NCBI GenBank assembly: GCA_031549115.1
Contig: JAVBQJ010000010.1
Location: 37,395-101,394 of the forward strand
DNA length: 64,000 bases
Source: JAVBQJ01 sp031549115
GTDB lineage: Bacteria > Verrucomicrobiota > Lentisphaeria > Victivallales > Victivallaceae
Direction: 5' to 3'
Shown: piece by piece, positions 25,486-34,669 of the stretch
Layout of the letters: the number at the start of each line of letters is the position of its first letter
Numbering within the stretch: the first letter of the stretch is position 1
Made by a program: the position numbers and the translations under genes
Notes under the pieces: model-generated
The model's database searches: none
The model's input: the letters and a program-made list of their open reading frames with translations, nothing else
What the model was told of the DNA's origin: nothing

Positions 25486-28400
25486 TCACTCCTCCTCTTC
25501 GCTCACCAGGTACCACGCCTGGCGGAAGCTTTTCAAATCGATCTGAAAACTGCCGTCCGGAGTGATGGCGACCGCCTCATGACTGAAGGCGTCGCGCAAG
25601 ACGGGTTTTCCGATTCCCAGCGACTCCAGATTGAGGGTGACCGTGCCGGTGACCCGTTCCCGGTCCTCGTTGAAGTTGGCCACCAGGATCAGCGCCTCTT
25701 TCGGTTTGACATAGCCGGATACCTTGATCATATCGTCGCAAACCCGGCCGGCCGGCGGCCGTTCCGACCAATAGGGACGGAAGTTCCGCTTGCCGGCGCC
25801 GAAGGCTTCGAGCGCTTTCCAGTACGGCGCCACCACATGTCCTTCTTCCATACGGTAGGTCATGGTCCAGGTGGTGCCGTGGACAAAGCTGATGGTGCAA
25901 TTCTCCACCGGCGTAAAGGGCGCGTAGGCATACGCGGTGTTGCGCGACGGCATCCCGAACGGAATGCCGTTGATCTGCGCCCGCATCGCCGCCAGCGGGA
26001 ATACCTCCAGGCGCTTGCGGCCGTTGAGCTGCACGCCCATCAACTGTTCGCCCTCCCAGACGCCGTCCCAGTAGAAGCAGTTCGGGATATTCCAGTTCCC
26101 GGATTTGTGCTGTTCGCCGTAGGCATTGCGGTTTTCAATGACATTGTAGAGGAAGCGCTGCTTGTACAAGCCGTCCCAGACGTCACGCTCCGCCACCCAT
26201 TCGCCGTCGAAGTTCTCCACGCCGCAGCCGTGCAGACGGTTTTTGCACTCGGACTCCATGCGCCCGTCCAGGAAGATGCCGTCGGCGCCGTAGTCGTCCA
26301 GCAATTTGCCGATCCGGTACATGAAGTAATCGATGTAACCGCTGCGCGGACACGCCTGGTACCCCTTTTCATCCGGAATCCAGCTCTGAATGAAGGGAAC
26401 GCCGCGCGGCTCGATCAACCACTCGTCCGCATACGCATCCCAGGAGCGGTCGAAGGTCGAAAGCGAATTTCCCGCATACAGAATCCCCTTCATCCCCGCG
26501 GCATGCACCGCCGCCAGCGACCGCTTGAAACGGGCTTCGTCGGCGATATACAGCCCGGCAAACGCCTCATCGGTATATTGGCTGGCGTGATAGCAGACCG
26601 CCTGGAAGCCGAGCTCGGCATAGCCCTCCAGCCTGTTTTTCCGGCGCGCCGTCAACGGGCCGACCGCCCGGCCGCGCACGCCCGGTGCCAGATTGGTATC
26701 CGGCAGCAAGTAGCCGGCTTCGGCTTCGACGGAAATTTTCACCGGCAGCGTCGCCCGCCGCCCGTTGACGTAACCCGTCCGGTCGAAGTTGTCATACAGC
26801 AAGCTCTTTTCATCCGGCACCGGTTCGGCCTCCACCGCGAAGCTGTCGCGCTCCACCGCGCTGATATGCAGCTCGTCCAATCGGATGTTTGCGCCGCCCG
26901 CCGAAATCAGCGTCGGTTCGACCCGCATCAATTTCCCGTGCGCCAGCTCCGCCGCCGGTAACCCATCCACCAGCAGCGCCAGCCGGTCGCCCCAGTTCAA
27001 CGCGACCGAGTGCCATTGCTCCGGCGTCAACACTTCGGCGGCCTCCAAATGCCAGATTGCCGCCCCATACACCAGCTCGCGGGCCGAGACGCCGCCGGCG
27101 CCATCATGCGCCAGCTCCACCACATAATTTTCGCCGTGCGCGATACGCAGAAAGGGTTCCGCCTCCGCTCCGGCGGGGAGCTGTATTTTTAATTCCAGCG
27201 AACCGGCGTCCACATTGACATTGCCCTGCGCCGGATAATCCACCGTGGACAGCCACGCGGTCTTGTCCTCGTCGCCGTAACGGACGACATAACACAGCCG
27301 CATGGCCTCTTCGATCTCCGGCAGCGGGCGCGCCGGGAAGCTTTGCAGGCCCCAGGAAAAGGTCCGCTCTTTCGCCGCCGTACCGGCGTGATCCAGATAA
27401 TTCACCCGCAGCAGCGCGCGATCTTTCTCCGGAACCAACTCGATGGCGCGGTCGGTTTGCGCCAACGGCCAGTTGAACGGCATGGCGTCGAACCAGCCGA
27501 CACCGACATCGTCGTTGAGCAGCATGTAATTCGGGACAATCGCGTGATGTTCCGCGTTTCCGAGCTCGCGGGTGGTGAAAATCCCGCCGAAGATCACCGG
27601 CCCGTGATGGATAAACCGGGCCGTTTCCCGCCGGACGGGAACCTCCAGCGCCAGCTGCGAGAATGACGCGCCGGGCGGCAAGGTCAGATCGGTGCGGATC
27701 ACGCCGTCATAATAGACTTCACTGAATGCTTTGACTTCCATGCCGTCGGCCGTCCGGCCGCGATAATCGAAGCGGACACAACCCGGATCGCGTTTTTCCG
27801 CCCGGATCAGCTCCCAGGCGATCGCAGGAGAGCTCTTCACGGCCGCCGGCGCCGTCAGAAGCGGTACGCCGCCAGAAGTTATCTGCCGCGGTACGATCCG
27901 GTCGGCGGCAAATTCATACCGGCGATTCCAGCACGACACCGTCATGCCGTCGAGTTCGACCTCCCGCCAGGGGGCCGGAACCTTGGCCGCGTCGGGGCGG
28001 TCCGGATTGTCGGTGCGCCATACCGGACGCGGCGGTGTGGCAAAGGGAGCGCGCGACCGCACGACCACCTCGCCGCCGTCGATCAATTCGCCCTGCAATG
28101 CGAAGCGTCCGCGCTCCGGCAGCGTGGCGATGGCGGCGGAGAGTTCCAACGGTTCCCCGGTATAGGGGTATTCGCCCAGCTCCAGCACCGCCTTTCCCGC
28201 CTCATCCAGAATGCCGAAGCGATAGACGGTCCGGTCGGAACACCAGATCGAGCGCGGCGTCACTTGCGCCTGCAGCACGGCACCCGCCTCTTTCAGCTTG
28301 ATGTCGAAGCGCAAATCGGGGGCATTGTCCACCGTGACCGGCCAATCGGTCCGCATATAAATCTGCGGCGTTCCGCCATCGGCCAATGCCGGATTGGCCT

Positions 28401-29340
28401 CCACGCCCCCGCCGTAATAGGCCGGAATCTGATATTGCGTGGCCTGCTTCATGGTAAACTCCAGACGGAAGTTGCCGTCGGGCAACGGCGGCAGCACCAA
28501 ATCCGACTGCAGCGAATCGAAGCGGCTCTGGCCGTCGGCGGAGGCCACCGGATTGCCGGCGGCGTCATGGGCGGTCAAGGTGAAATCGGCGAATTTTTCC
28601 TCCGGCAACGCCAGCGCCCGCGCCCTGACTCCGACACCGGCGTCACCGGCCAGCGGCGTTATGGTGGCCGTGGGCAGGCCCTTCTGAAAGTGCAAAATCA
28701 CCGCTTCGGCGAGATTGCCGAAAAAGAGCTCCGGGTGGCTGCGCACCCAGACCGACTGCTCCGCCTCGGGTACAATGGTGGTGCGCCCGATATTGCAATA
28801 CAGCCGCTCCGGCGGTTCGGTCAGATCCAGGTCGCTGAACGGAATTTTCACCGTGACCAGCCAATGATCGGCATGCACCTGCGCAGTGGAGCTCCAGCTG
28901 CCGTTCCAGGCGGAATCCACCCGGTAAGCGTCGTAAACCGTATTGGCGGCATTGATGGAAAACTGTTTGTACTCATTCGGCGGATCCCCGGGCAGGGCCA
29001 TGGCGATTTCCACGCAGTCGTCCAGCCACAGCCGCCCGTCGCGCTGGCGCTCATCGGCTTTTGGGGAGGTGCCTTCGGGCATCATCGCGGCGATCTGAAA
29101 GTACACCGCCTCCGGAGTGGCGGCAACCGCGACCGTGGTGTTCCACTGCGGCGCCAGGCGGTTGGACAGGAGCGAAAAACCGGCGGCGTGGACGGCATTG
29201 TCCCAGAAGATATGTTCCGGAGCCGCCTGCGCCAATGGCGGCGCCGAAGCATTCACCGGTACATTGATCACCGTCGGAAGCGCCTGTACGCCGATGGCGC
29301 CGAGCACCAGTCCCACACTTATAACGAGTAACAGTTTCAT
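25486..29340 (-). CDS. Giant secreted glycoside hydrolase-like protein with CBM9/DOMON-like N-terminus
   Basis: 1284 aa from the ATG at 29340 (a GTG at 29358 has no better ribosome site). It has a signal peptide over residues 1-21. Residues about 25-210 look like a CBM9/DOMON-type sugar-binding domain (WNTTVAVAATPEAVYFQIA, RLWLDDCVEIAM). The remainder parallels the 970-aa neighbour: a LamG-like segment (LALLVDGLPAAEL), a TIM-barrel part (GFQAVCYHASQYTDEAFAG, DGIFLDGRMESECKN) and the closing beta-sandwich (SFRQAWYLV). It lies one base from its paralog, so this is a tandem duplication with an extra binding domain. It is probably periplasmic or extracellular and acts on a complex glycan. Confidence 0.72.
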   Translation of the reverse strand: MKLLLVISVGLVLGAIGVQALPTVINVPVNASAPPLAQAAPEHIFWDNAVHAAGFSLLSNRLAPQWNTTVAVAATPEAVYFQIAAMMPEGTSPKADERQRDGRLWLDDCVEIAMALPGDPPNEYKQFSINAANTVYDAYRVDSAWNGSWSSTAQVHADHWLVTVKIPFSDLDLTEPPERLYCNIGRTTIVPEAEQSVWVRSHPELFFGNLAEAVILHFQKGLPTATITPLAGDAGVGVRARALALPEEKFADFTLTAHDAAGNPVASADGQSRFDSLQSDLVLPPLPDGNFRLEFTMKQATQYQIPAYYGGGVEANPALADGGTPQIYMRTDWPVTVDNAPDLRFDIKLKEAGAVLQAQVTPRSIWCSDRTVYRFGILDEAGKAVLELGEYPYTGEPLELSAAIATLPERGRFALQGELIDGGEVVVRSRAPFATPPRPVWRTDNPDRPDAAKVPAPWREVELDGMTVSCWNRRYEFAADRIVPRQITSGGVPLLTAPAAVKSSPAIAWELIRAEKRDPGCVRFDYRGRTADGMEVKAFSEVYYDGVIRTDLTLPPGASFSQLALEVPVRRETARFIHHGPVIFGGIFTTRELGNAEHHAIVPNYMLLNDDVGVGWFDAMPFNWPLAQTDRAIELVPEKDRALLRVNYLDHAGTAAKERTFSWGLQSFPARPLPEIEEAMRLCYVVRYGDEDKTAWLSTVDYPAQGNVNVDAGSLELKIQLPAGAEAEPFLRIAHGENYVVELAHDGAGGVSARELVYGAAIWHLEAAEVLTPEQWHSVALNWGDRLALLVDGLPAAELAHGKLMRVEPTLISAGGANIRLDELHISAVERDSFAVEAEPVPDEKSLLYDNFDRTGYVNGRRATLPVKISVEAEAGYLLPDTNLAPGVRGRAVGPLTARRKNRLEGYAELGFQAVCYHASQYTDEAFAGLYIADEARFKRSLAAVHAAGMKGILYAGNSLSTFDRSWDAYADEWLIEPRGVPFIQSWIPDEKGYQACPRSGYIDYFMYRIGKLLDDYGADGIFLDGRMESECKNRLHGCGVENFDGEWVAERDVWDGLYKQRFLYNVIENRNAYGEQHKSGNWNIPNCFYWDGVWEGEQLMGVQLNGRKRLEVFPLAAMRAQINGIPFGMPSRNTAYAYAPFTPVENCTISFVHGTTWTMTYRMEEGHVVAPYWKALEAFGAGKRNFRPYWSERPPAGRVCDDMIKVSGYVKPKEALILVANFNEDRERVTGTVTLNLESLGIGKPVLRDAFSHEAVAITPDGSFQIDLKSFRQAWYLVSEEEE

Positions 29341-29364
29341 GGAGAAAATCGCTTTCACGTCGCG

Positions 29365-30123
29365 TTATTTATCGTCCACCATCCAGGTGGCGCGCCCGTC
29401 GTTGGTGCTGAATTCCGCGGAAAAAGCATCCCCGCCGGTACCGGAAGTGCACTGCCCGGAAGTGACATGCCCGTCGACCCAGGCGCCGTTCATGCGGTTG
29501 CTGTGGCGGAAGCCGCCGCCGTAAAGCAGCTGCATATTGCTGCCGGACTGCCACATGAAGTTCCACCCCGGCGAATAGTAACCTCCCCCGGCGATGGTAT
29601 AATCGACATCGACGATATAAATGCTCTGGGCGGCGTTTTTGACCTGGGTGACCCGCATCGGCCCGGTGGGAATGGAGTTATAGGACTCCCAGGTGACGCC
29701 GTCGTCGGTGGCGCCCAGATGCCGGGGGGTGGCGTAGCTGACTCCCATGGAGCTGTCCAGATCGCCGGCGCTCGGGCACAGGAAGGTCTTGTTCTGGACG
29801 ACCCCGTCGGACCGCTCCGGCGACCCCATGGTTTCATCCAGCGTCGGAGCCCACAAACGCGCCATCCAGCTCTTGGTGCCCGGCTTTTTCCACAGCGGGA
29901 AGAACAAATCGTTGTCATGCTGGTAAAGCGCCGCACCGATGCCGATCTGCTTCAGATTGCTGGTGCACTTGATCGACTGCGCCGCCGCGCGCGCCTTGGA
30001 TAACGCCGGCAATAACATCGAAGCCAGGATTGCGATAATCGCAATCACCACGAGAAGCTCTATAAGCGTAAAAAAATGACGCTCGCTTCGACCGGCCCTA
30101 CGGGAATCATACTTTTCTTTCAT
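29365..30123 (-). CDS. Prepilin-like protein with H-X9-DG motif (operon 1)
   Basis: 252 aa from the ATG at 30123 (AGGAG 8 bases upstream). After 17 polar residues comes the type IV pilin-like helix FTLIELLVVIAIIAIL with Glu at +5, then MLPALSKARAAAQ. The residue before F is Phe or His rather than the usual Gly. The C-terminal part is globular and carries H-X9-DG (RHSNRMNGAWVDG), the mark of the prepilin-type processing-associated family (TIGR04294). It is expected to be anchored in the inner membrane with the C-terminus outside. It is the first gene after the LacI-1 operator at 30223, ahead of the giant hydrolases. Confidence 0.85.
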   Translation of the reverse strand: MKEKYDSRRAGRSERHFFTLIELLVVIAIIAILASMLLPALSKARAAAQSIKCTSNLKQIGIGAALYQHDNDLFFPLWKKPGTKSWMARLWAPTLDETMGSPERSDGVVQNKTFLCPSAGDLDSSMGVSYATPRHLGATDDGVTWESYNSIPTGPMRVTQVKNAAQSIYIVDVDYTIAGGGYYSPGWNFMWQSGSNMQLLYGGGFRHSNRMNGAWVDGHVTSGQCTSGTGGDAFSAEFSTNDGRATWMVDDK

Positions 30124-30222
30124 CGTTCCTGCTCCTGTTTCCGCTTTTTCTTGATTCGTCCGATTTTTTATGCCGCGACGGCATGCTCCCGAAGGAGCCT
30201 TCTTCCCAAACAACCTCAAATC

Positions 30223-30240
30223 AGATGGAACGTTCCATCT
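30223..30240. promoter_or_regulatory. LacI-type operator in front of operon 1
   Basis: A perfect 18-base palindrome AGATGGAACGTTCCATCT with a central CG, the usual LacI/PurR arrangement. It lies 100 bases upstream of the prepilin-like ATG at 30123, between it and the LacI-1 gene. The same core TGGAACGTTCCA recurs at 31333-31344 in the LacI-1 promoter. Confidence 0.85.
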
Positions 30241-30304
30241 ATCAAATTCGTTCGTCTCCCGGTTCATTCCTTTCTGTCGTGCCATGCCTTGATTTTTTCG
30301 ACGT

Positions 30305-31315
30305 TCAGCGCGGAGCTCCGCAGCTGGCCCGGCACATCAGCTCCGGCGTCAGCGTCTGGATTTCCGGAGGCTGCTGCGGCGCCCGCATCCGGCGCAGCAG
30401 CATCTCCGCCGCCGCGGCCCCCTGGTCGTACTGCGGCAGATGAATTGTGGTCAGCGCCGGCGAGAGCATGCGGCTGAATTCGCGGTCGTCCACGCCGATA
30501 ACCGACAGCTCCTCCGGGATGCGCACATTCTGTATGTATGCCTCCGAGAGAATCCCGCTGGCCATGGTATCGTCAAAGGTGAAAACCGCACTCTCCGGCT
30601 TCCCGCGCTCCAGCCAATCGCGAAAGATATCCTTCCCCGCCTCGAAGCCGCTTCCCACCGGGAGAAATGTGCAGGTTTCCACCGGCATATGCTGCCGCGC
30701 CAGCTCCTCCTCGAAGCCCGCCCGGCAGAGCTTTCCCTGTCCGCCGGCGGCATACAGAATGCGCCGGTGTCCGCACTCCAGCAGATGCCGCGCCGCCAGC
30801 CGCCCGATTTCGCCGGGATCGACATAGACCGCCGACGCTCCCGACAGCGAATCGGCCGCGCATACCTGAACCAGGGACTCGCCGTCCTCGATCAGCCGGC
30901 CGATCACTTCGCGGAAATCCTGAACGATATGTCCGACCGTCAACCAGCCGTTGGGCCGGTGGGTCTGCAGACTGCGGATCTGGCTCTCCAGCTCCGAGGG
31001 GGTATCATAAATGCAGTGCACCAACTGGTAATGGTGCTTGCGCAGGACATCGTTGACGCCGTGAATCACTTCGGCCACGTAGGATCCGAAGTTGCAGGCG
31101 TCGAGGATGGCGACCAGGCGGGAACTGTCCTCGCGCAGACTGCGCGCCGCCTGATTGGGCGAATACCCCATCCGCCGCGCCGCTTCCAGAATCCGCTGCC
31201 GCGTCGCCGGGCTGGCCTGCCGCGCCTTTTCCGGGTCGCGCATCACCGCCGACACCGTGCTCTTCGAAACCCCGACGGCGCGGGCGATTTCCACGATTGT
31301 AACCACGCAGCTCAT
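30305..31315 (-). CDS. LacI-family transcriptional repressor (LacI-1)
   Basis: 336 aa. N-terminal LacI helix-turn-helix (TIVEIARAVGVSKSTVSAVM, residues about 6-25) and hinge helix (SPNQAARSL), then the periplasmic-binding-like effector domain (SGASAVYVDPGEIGRLAARHLLECGHRRI, IPEELSVIGVDDREFSRML). It binds a sugar or sugar derivative. Operators with a shared palindrome occur in its own promoter and before operon 1, so it very likely represses itself and the 30123-18886 genes. Start at the ATG 31315. Confidence 0.88.
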   Translation of the reverse strand: MSCVVTIVEIARAVGVSKSTVSAVMRDPEKARQASPATRQRILEAARRMGYSPNQAARSLREDSSRLVAILDACNFGSYVAEVIHGVNDVLRKHHYQLVHCIYDTPSELESQIRSLQTHRPNGWLTVGHIVQDFREVIGRLIEDGESLVQVCAADSLSGASAVYVDPGEIGRLAARHLLECGHRRILYAAGGQGKLCRAGFEEELARQHMPVETCTFLPVGSGFEAGKDIFRDWLERGKPESAVFTFDDTMASGILSEAYIQNVRIPEELSVIGVDDREFSRMLSPALTTIHLPQYDQGAAAAEMLLRRMRAPQQPPEIQTLTPELMCRASCGAPR

Positions 31316-31332
31316 CCCTTGTTTTTAATTAG

Positions 31333-31382
31333 TGGAACGTTCCATCATATTTACATTATAGCCTGAATAAAAAAAAAGTCAA
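31333..31382 (-). promoter_or_regulatory. LacI-1 promoter with operator
   Basis: Minus strand: TTGACT (31382-31377), 16-base spacer, TATAAT (31360-31355). The operator core TGGAACGTTCCA (31344-31333) follows 10 bases after the -10 box, over the expected start of transcription. This layout gives negative autoregulation. Confidence 0.8.
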
Positions 31383-31394
31383 CCCCCCGGCTGA

Positions 31395-31431
31395 CAAAAA
31401 AAACAAATTTGATCGATAGGAAAATATCGAT
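31395..31431 (-). terminator. Possible weak terminator of operon 2
   Basis: On the minus strand ATCGATA/TATCGAT (31431-31412) forms a 7-bp hairpin, followed after about 8 bases by a run of eight T residues (31402-31395). It lies about 40 bases after the GH42 stop at 31473. The stem is AT-rich and the gap to the T-run is longer than usual, so this is tentative. Confidence 0.35.
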
Positions 31432-31472
31432 GACGCAGTCTGCAAGACAAGAAAGTTGCAGCCTTATGATGA

Positions 31473-33611
31473 TTACTTCCCGCTTGCCCGCTCCCGATAA
31501 TAGAATTCGGCGCAACCGGCCGGAAGACGGAAGACGCCGTCCTCCGTTTCTCCGGCGTGATAAAAGACGCCGCGCCATCGCCCCGGCAAATCCAGCCCGA
31601 CGCTTTGCGCCCGGCTGCTCCGGTTCACCAGCACCACGAACTCGACCTCCTCATGCCGCGTCAACAGAGCCGCTTCGACCTCCGATGCCGTCACGGAACG
31701 GGAAATCCCCGCCGCCTCCGCCGCCATTTCCACTACCCGGTCCAATGACGACGATTCCACTCCCCCGGTCAACCCCAGCAGCGTCCCGGCATAAAAAACT
31801 TTCCCGCTCCCGACCGCCTTTTCCACCAGCACCGGCGCACCGTGATACGCCGCCAGCGTCCTGCCGCCGCCGTCATCCTCCAGCCGGGCAAAGCGCCACG
31901 CGCCGCACCCCGTCTCTCCCGCCATCTCCAGCGGGAAAAAGACGCCGGCGGCTCCGCCGGTCGCCGCCAACGCCTTCGCCGCGTCTCCGGAGTTGGTGAG
32001 ATCGGCTCCGGCGCAGAATGCGTCCGGCAAGTGGCAGCTGGAACAGCTTTCCGCCTCCCGGATGCCCCACTTCGCCGCCAGACCGCAACCGGGCATTGCC
32101 GTGGAGTGCCGGCCGGTGGTGGCATTGTAGCCGGCCAGGTGAGCTTCACTGAGCACCACTCCGCCGCGGCGTACAAACGCGTCCAACGCCTCCGCCTCCG
32201 GCTCCTCCAACAGATACGCGCTCGGCATGATCAGAAGCCGGACGCCATCCAGACGCTCCGCCGTCAGCTCGGCGCTGGAAAGGAAGCGGAACGGAATATT
32301 TTTCTCCTTGAAGGCCCGCACATAACCGGAAATATTTTCCCGCAGCCGCTGCAGCCGCCCATCCATGCAAAAGTGAAATATTTCGTTTTTACGCCCGCGC
32401 CAGATCGCCGCCTCGCACTTCACCTCCGTCGTCATCAATGACTCCAGATGCGGCTTGAGCAACTCGATAAATTCGGCGACATAGGCACACGAAGGCTTCA
32501 GTGAACCATCCGCATTCACCACGCCCCAGGCCGGAGCCTCGGTGCCGAGCAGCTCCGGCCGGTATTGCCAGAAAAGCATCCCGAACATGCCGCTGCCGAG
32601 CTGGCGCAGCGCTTCGCGGACGAAGAGATCGCGGCTCAGGATGCGCGGATGCATCGACGCCGAACCGAAGTTGATGTGCCACTCGGCGTTGAAGCATGGT
32701 TTCCCGGCGGCGGCCGAGGCGGCTTCGGCAAAGATGAAGTCGTCGTCGATCACGCTGGCGGCGAACACATCGCACTCCTGCGCCAGAGCGAAGTCGTCCA
32801 CACAGGTCACCGCGTTGAAGCCGGTGATCACATTGGTGACCACATGCAGATATGCCGGGTGGCCGGGGTCGCGTTCCCGGACCAGAGCCAGCCGCCATTG
32901 CGCCTCCGCCGTCAGTTTGTCCAAATGAAATTCGCGCCAATCCACGAAGTCATTCACCGCGCCCGCGTCATACGGGAGTTCGACCTCGTCCCAGGCTTGA
33001 TAACAGCGTCCCCAGATATCGTTCAACTTCTCCACGGAGTGGTACTTGGCACGCAGCCAGGCGCGGAAGCGCGTGTGACAGTGCGGACAATAGCAATACA
33101 TCTTCGCCAGGTCCGGCTCCCGCGCCATCAAATTGTTTTCGGGTTCATTCCACACATCCCACATAAACAGCGCCGGATGCGCCCGGAAGTGTTCGACGGC
33201 CCGGCCCACGAAATCACGGCGCGACACCAGCGCCTCGGGGTGGCAATAGCATGGTCCGGGGTAACCGCCGATCTGGCGGCACAAGTTGGCCGTCGGCCGC
33301 GCCGGGCGCCCCGAGGAATCCACCATCATCGCGTCGGGAAAGCGGGAAAAGAGCCACACCGGAGCCACATCGAGGATAAAGTTCAACGTGACCCGGAGTC
33401 CGTTGCATGCCGCCAGATCCATCAATGCGTCGAGGTCGCTCCAATCGTATTGCTCCGGTTGGCAATGACTCCAGCGCCACTGTATCCAGAACTTCACATC
33501 GGTCATGCCGATTCGACGCATGTTGGCCAGATCGGACTCCCAGCAGTCGCGCGCCGGCGTGGGGGCCCGGTAATATTGCGCGCCATAGAGAAAGGGCAGC
33601 TTCGGTTTCAT
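31473..33611 (-). CDS. GH42 beta-galactosidase
   Basis: 712 aa, normal for GH42. TIM barrel with acid/base Glu156 (WNEPEN) and nucleophile Glu310 (FNAEWH), the positions expected for the family. The zinc-binding cysteine cluster CYCPHC (near 180) of the thermophilic-type enzymes is present. A Trp-rich N-terminus (FWIQWRWSH) and the trimerisation domain (LLIMPSAYLL) follow. No signal peptide: cytoplasmic. The ATG at 33611 overlaps the upstream stop (ATGA). It is the last gene of operon 2 and would cleave terminal beta-galactose from imported oligosaccharides. Confidence 0.88.
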   Translation of the reverse strand: MKPKLPFLYGAQYYRAPTPARDCWESDLANMRRIGMTDVKFWIQWRWSHCQPEQYDWSDLDALMDLAACNGLRVTLNFILDVAPVWLFSRFPDAMMVDSSGRPARPTANLCRQIGGYPGPCYCHPEALVSRRDFVGRAVEHFRAHPALFMWDVWNEPENNLMAREPDLAKMYCYCPHCHTRFRAWLRAKYHSVEKLNDIWGRCYQAWDEVELPYDAGAVNDFVDWREFHLDKLTAEAQWRLALVRERDPGHPAYLHVVTNVITGFNAVTCVDDFALAQECDVFAASVIDDDFIFAEAASAAAGKPCFNAEWHINFGSASMHPRILSRDLFVREALRQLGSGMFGMLFWQYRPELLGTEAPAWGVVNADGSLKPSCAYVAEFIELLKPHLESLMTTEVKCEAAIWRGRKNEIFHFCMDGRLQRLRENISGYVRAFKEKNIPFRFLSSAELTAERLDGVRLLIMPSAYLLEEPEAEALDAFVRRGGVVLSEAHLAGYNATTGRHSTAMPGCGLAAKWGIREAESCSSCHLPDAFCAGADLTNSGDAAKALAATGGAAGVFFPLEMAGETGCGAWRFARLEDDGGGRTLAAYHGAPVLVEKAVGSGKVFYAGTLLGLTGGVESSSLDRVVEMAAEAAGISRSVTASEVEAALLTRHEEVEFVVLVNRSSRAQSVGLDLPGRWRGVFYHAGETEDGVFRLPAGCAEFYYRERASGK

Positions 33612-34495
33612 CGGTAAAAATACTCCATCAGCTGCTTCAGTGTGCCGGGGTATTCCGCCGTTTTGTGGTCGCCGCAGGTATATTGGTCGCCGCCGTTCCA
33701 GTACACCAGCACTTTTCCGTCCCGTTCGATCAGCTCGACGTCGGACGCGTTGATCTCGGTGACGCCGGGAAATTGCTCCGGGTTGGTGTAGTGACCGTAA
33801 TCCGGCTCCAGGAAGATGCGGTCGTCGGCCGTCTCCTGCCAATGCCGCAGATCGGTCGAGCGGGTCAGCCGGGTCTGCCAGCGGTTGCCGATGTCATCCA
33901 CGTACAGCACATAATAGTAAGGCGCAATGTAATACATCGCCGGACCTCCGACGTATTTGTTCTCCCCGTAGATGCCGTCGATGCGCCGCCAGTCGATCAA
34001 GTTGTCCGACTTGGCGAATTTGAAGGTGAATTTGGGGTACGCCGGATCGTCGGACTCATACAGCATGATGAATTCGGAACCGTTATGCACGATGGCGTTG
34101 TTGAAAAGCGATTCGCCTTCCGTTTCGAAGACCACTTGCGGCTCGCTCCAATTGACCAGATCGCCGCTGCGGCTCATGATGAAACGCCGGATATGCCACC
34201 ACGGCCGGTCGTATTCGTAATCGCCGCCGATCAGATAGACCTGGTCTTCATGGCAGGTGGCGGTGACGAAGTAACAGTTGGTCATGGGCGTGGCGATCAC
34301 CCGCCCCGTTTCGGCGTCCACAATCCGGCACCCGTCTTCGTGGAACAACTGATTCAGCGGCGCCCCGGCGGACTCCGCGGCTTTGAAGTTCTCCACCTTA
34401 TAGAGGTGATTCCGGAATGCAAACGGCGTGGTTTCGCATACGCCGGAGACGGCAAGCACGCGCTTGTTGACCCACGGGGACTTCCATTGGCTCAT
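33608..34495 (-). CDS. GH43/GH32-like five-bladed beta-propeller enzyme
   Basis: 295 aa with no signal peptide. Repeating beta-blade segments of the type TATCHEDQVYLIGGDYEY, RSGDLVNWSEPQVVF, NNAIVHNGSEFIMLYESDD, KSDNLIDWRRIDG and RSTDLRHWQETAD are those of five-bladed propeller hydrolases (GH43, GH32, GH68, GH117). The catalytic acids are not fixed by eye, so the GH family is uncertain. It is coupled to GH42 by an ATGA overlap in operon 2. Cytoplasmic. Confidence 0.65.
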   Translation of the reverse strand: MSQWKSPWVNKRVLAVSGVCETTPFAFRNHLYKVENFKAAESAGAPLNQLFHEDGCRIVDAETGRVIATPMTNCYFVTATCHEDQVYLIGGDYEYDRPWWHIRRFIMSRSGDLVNWSEPQVVFETEGESLFNNAIVHNGSEFIMLYESDDPAYPKFTFKFAKSDNLIDWRRIDGIYGENKYVGGPAMYYIAPYYYVLYVDDIGNRWQTRLTRSTDLRHWQETADDRIFLEPDYGHYTNPEQFPGVTEINASDVELIERDGKVLVYWNGGDQYTCGDHKTAEYPGTLKQLMEYFYR

Positions 34496-34539
34496 AATCG
34501 GGACTTTCTTTCATGACTGCTTGTTCGATCAAAATTCGT

Positions 34540-34669
34540 TTATTGTTCGCCGCTGATGCGGTACCTCGCAAGCTATGTTTTCTCCGGGTGTCCCCAACGA
34601 GGGACACCCCACAGGCAGTGGCACGTGCCACCCGTATGACGGAGTGCAGACCGCCGCTGCGCGGCTCTA
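34540..34669 (-). repeat. Structured dispersed repeat RE1, copy D (short variant)
   Basis: It shares both ends with the other RE1 copies: TAGAGCCGCG, the GCCGC hairpin, CTGCACTCCGTCATACGG, and at the far end GCGGCGAACAATAA. The interior is different and shorter: a GTGGCACGTGCCAC palindrome and a GGGTGTCCC/GGGACACCC hairpin replace the other stems. It is preceded by the same A-rich tract as copy B (AAAAAATCTTAAAAA). Its first three bases form the TAG stop of the URO-D gene. Confidence 0.75.

Noticed and set aside
22284..25565. 1093-aa plus-strand frame
   Set aside because: Shadow of the giant GH-like gene on the minus strand; no start signal and no domain.
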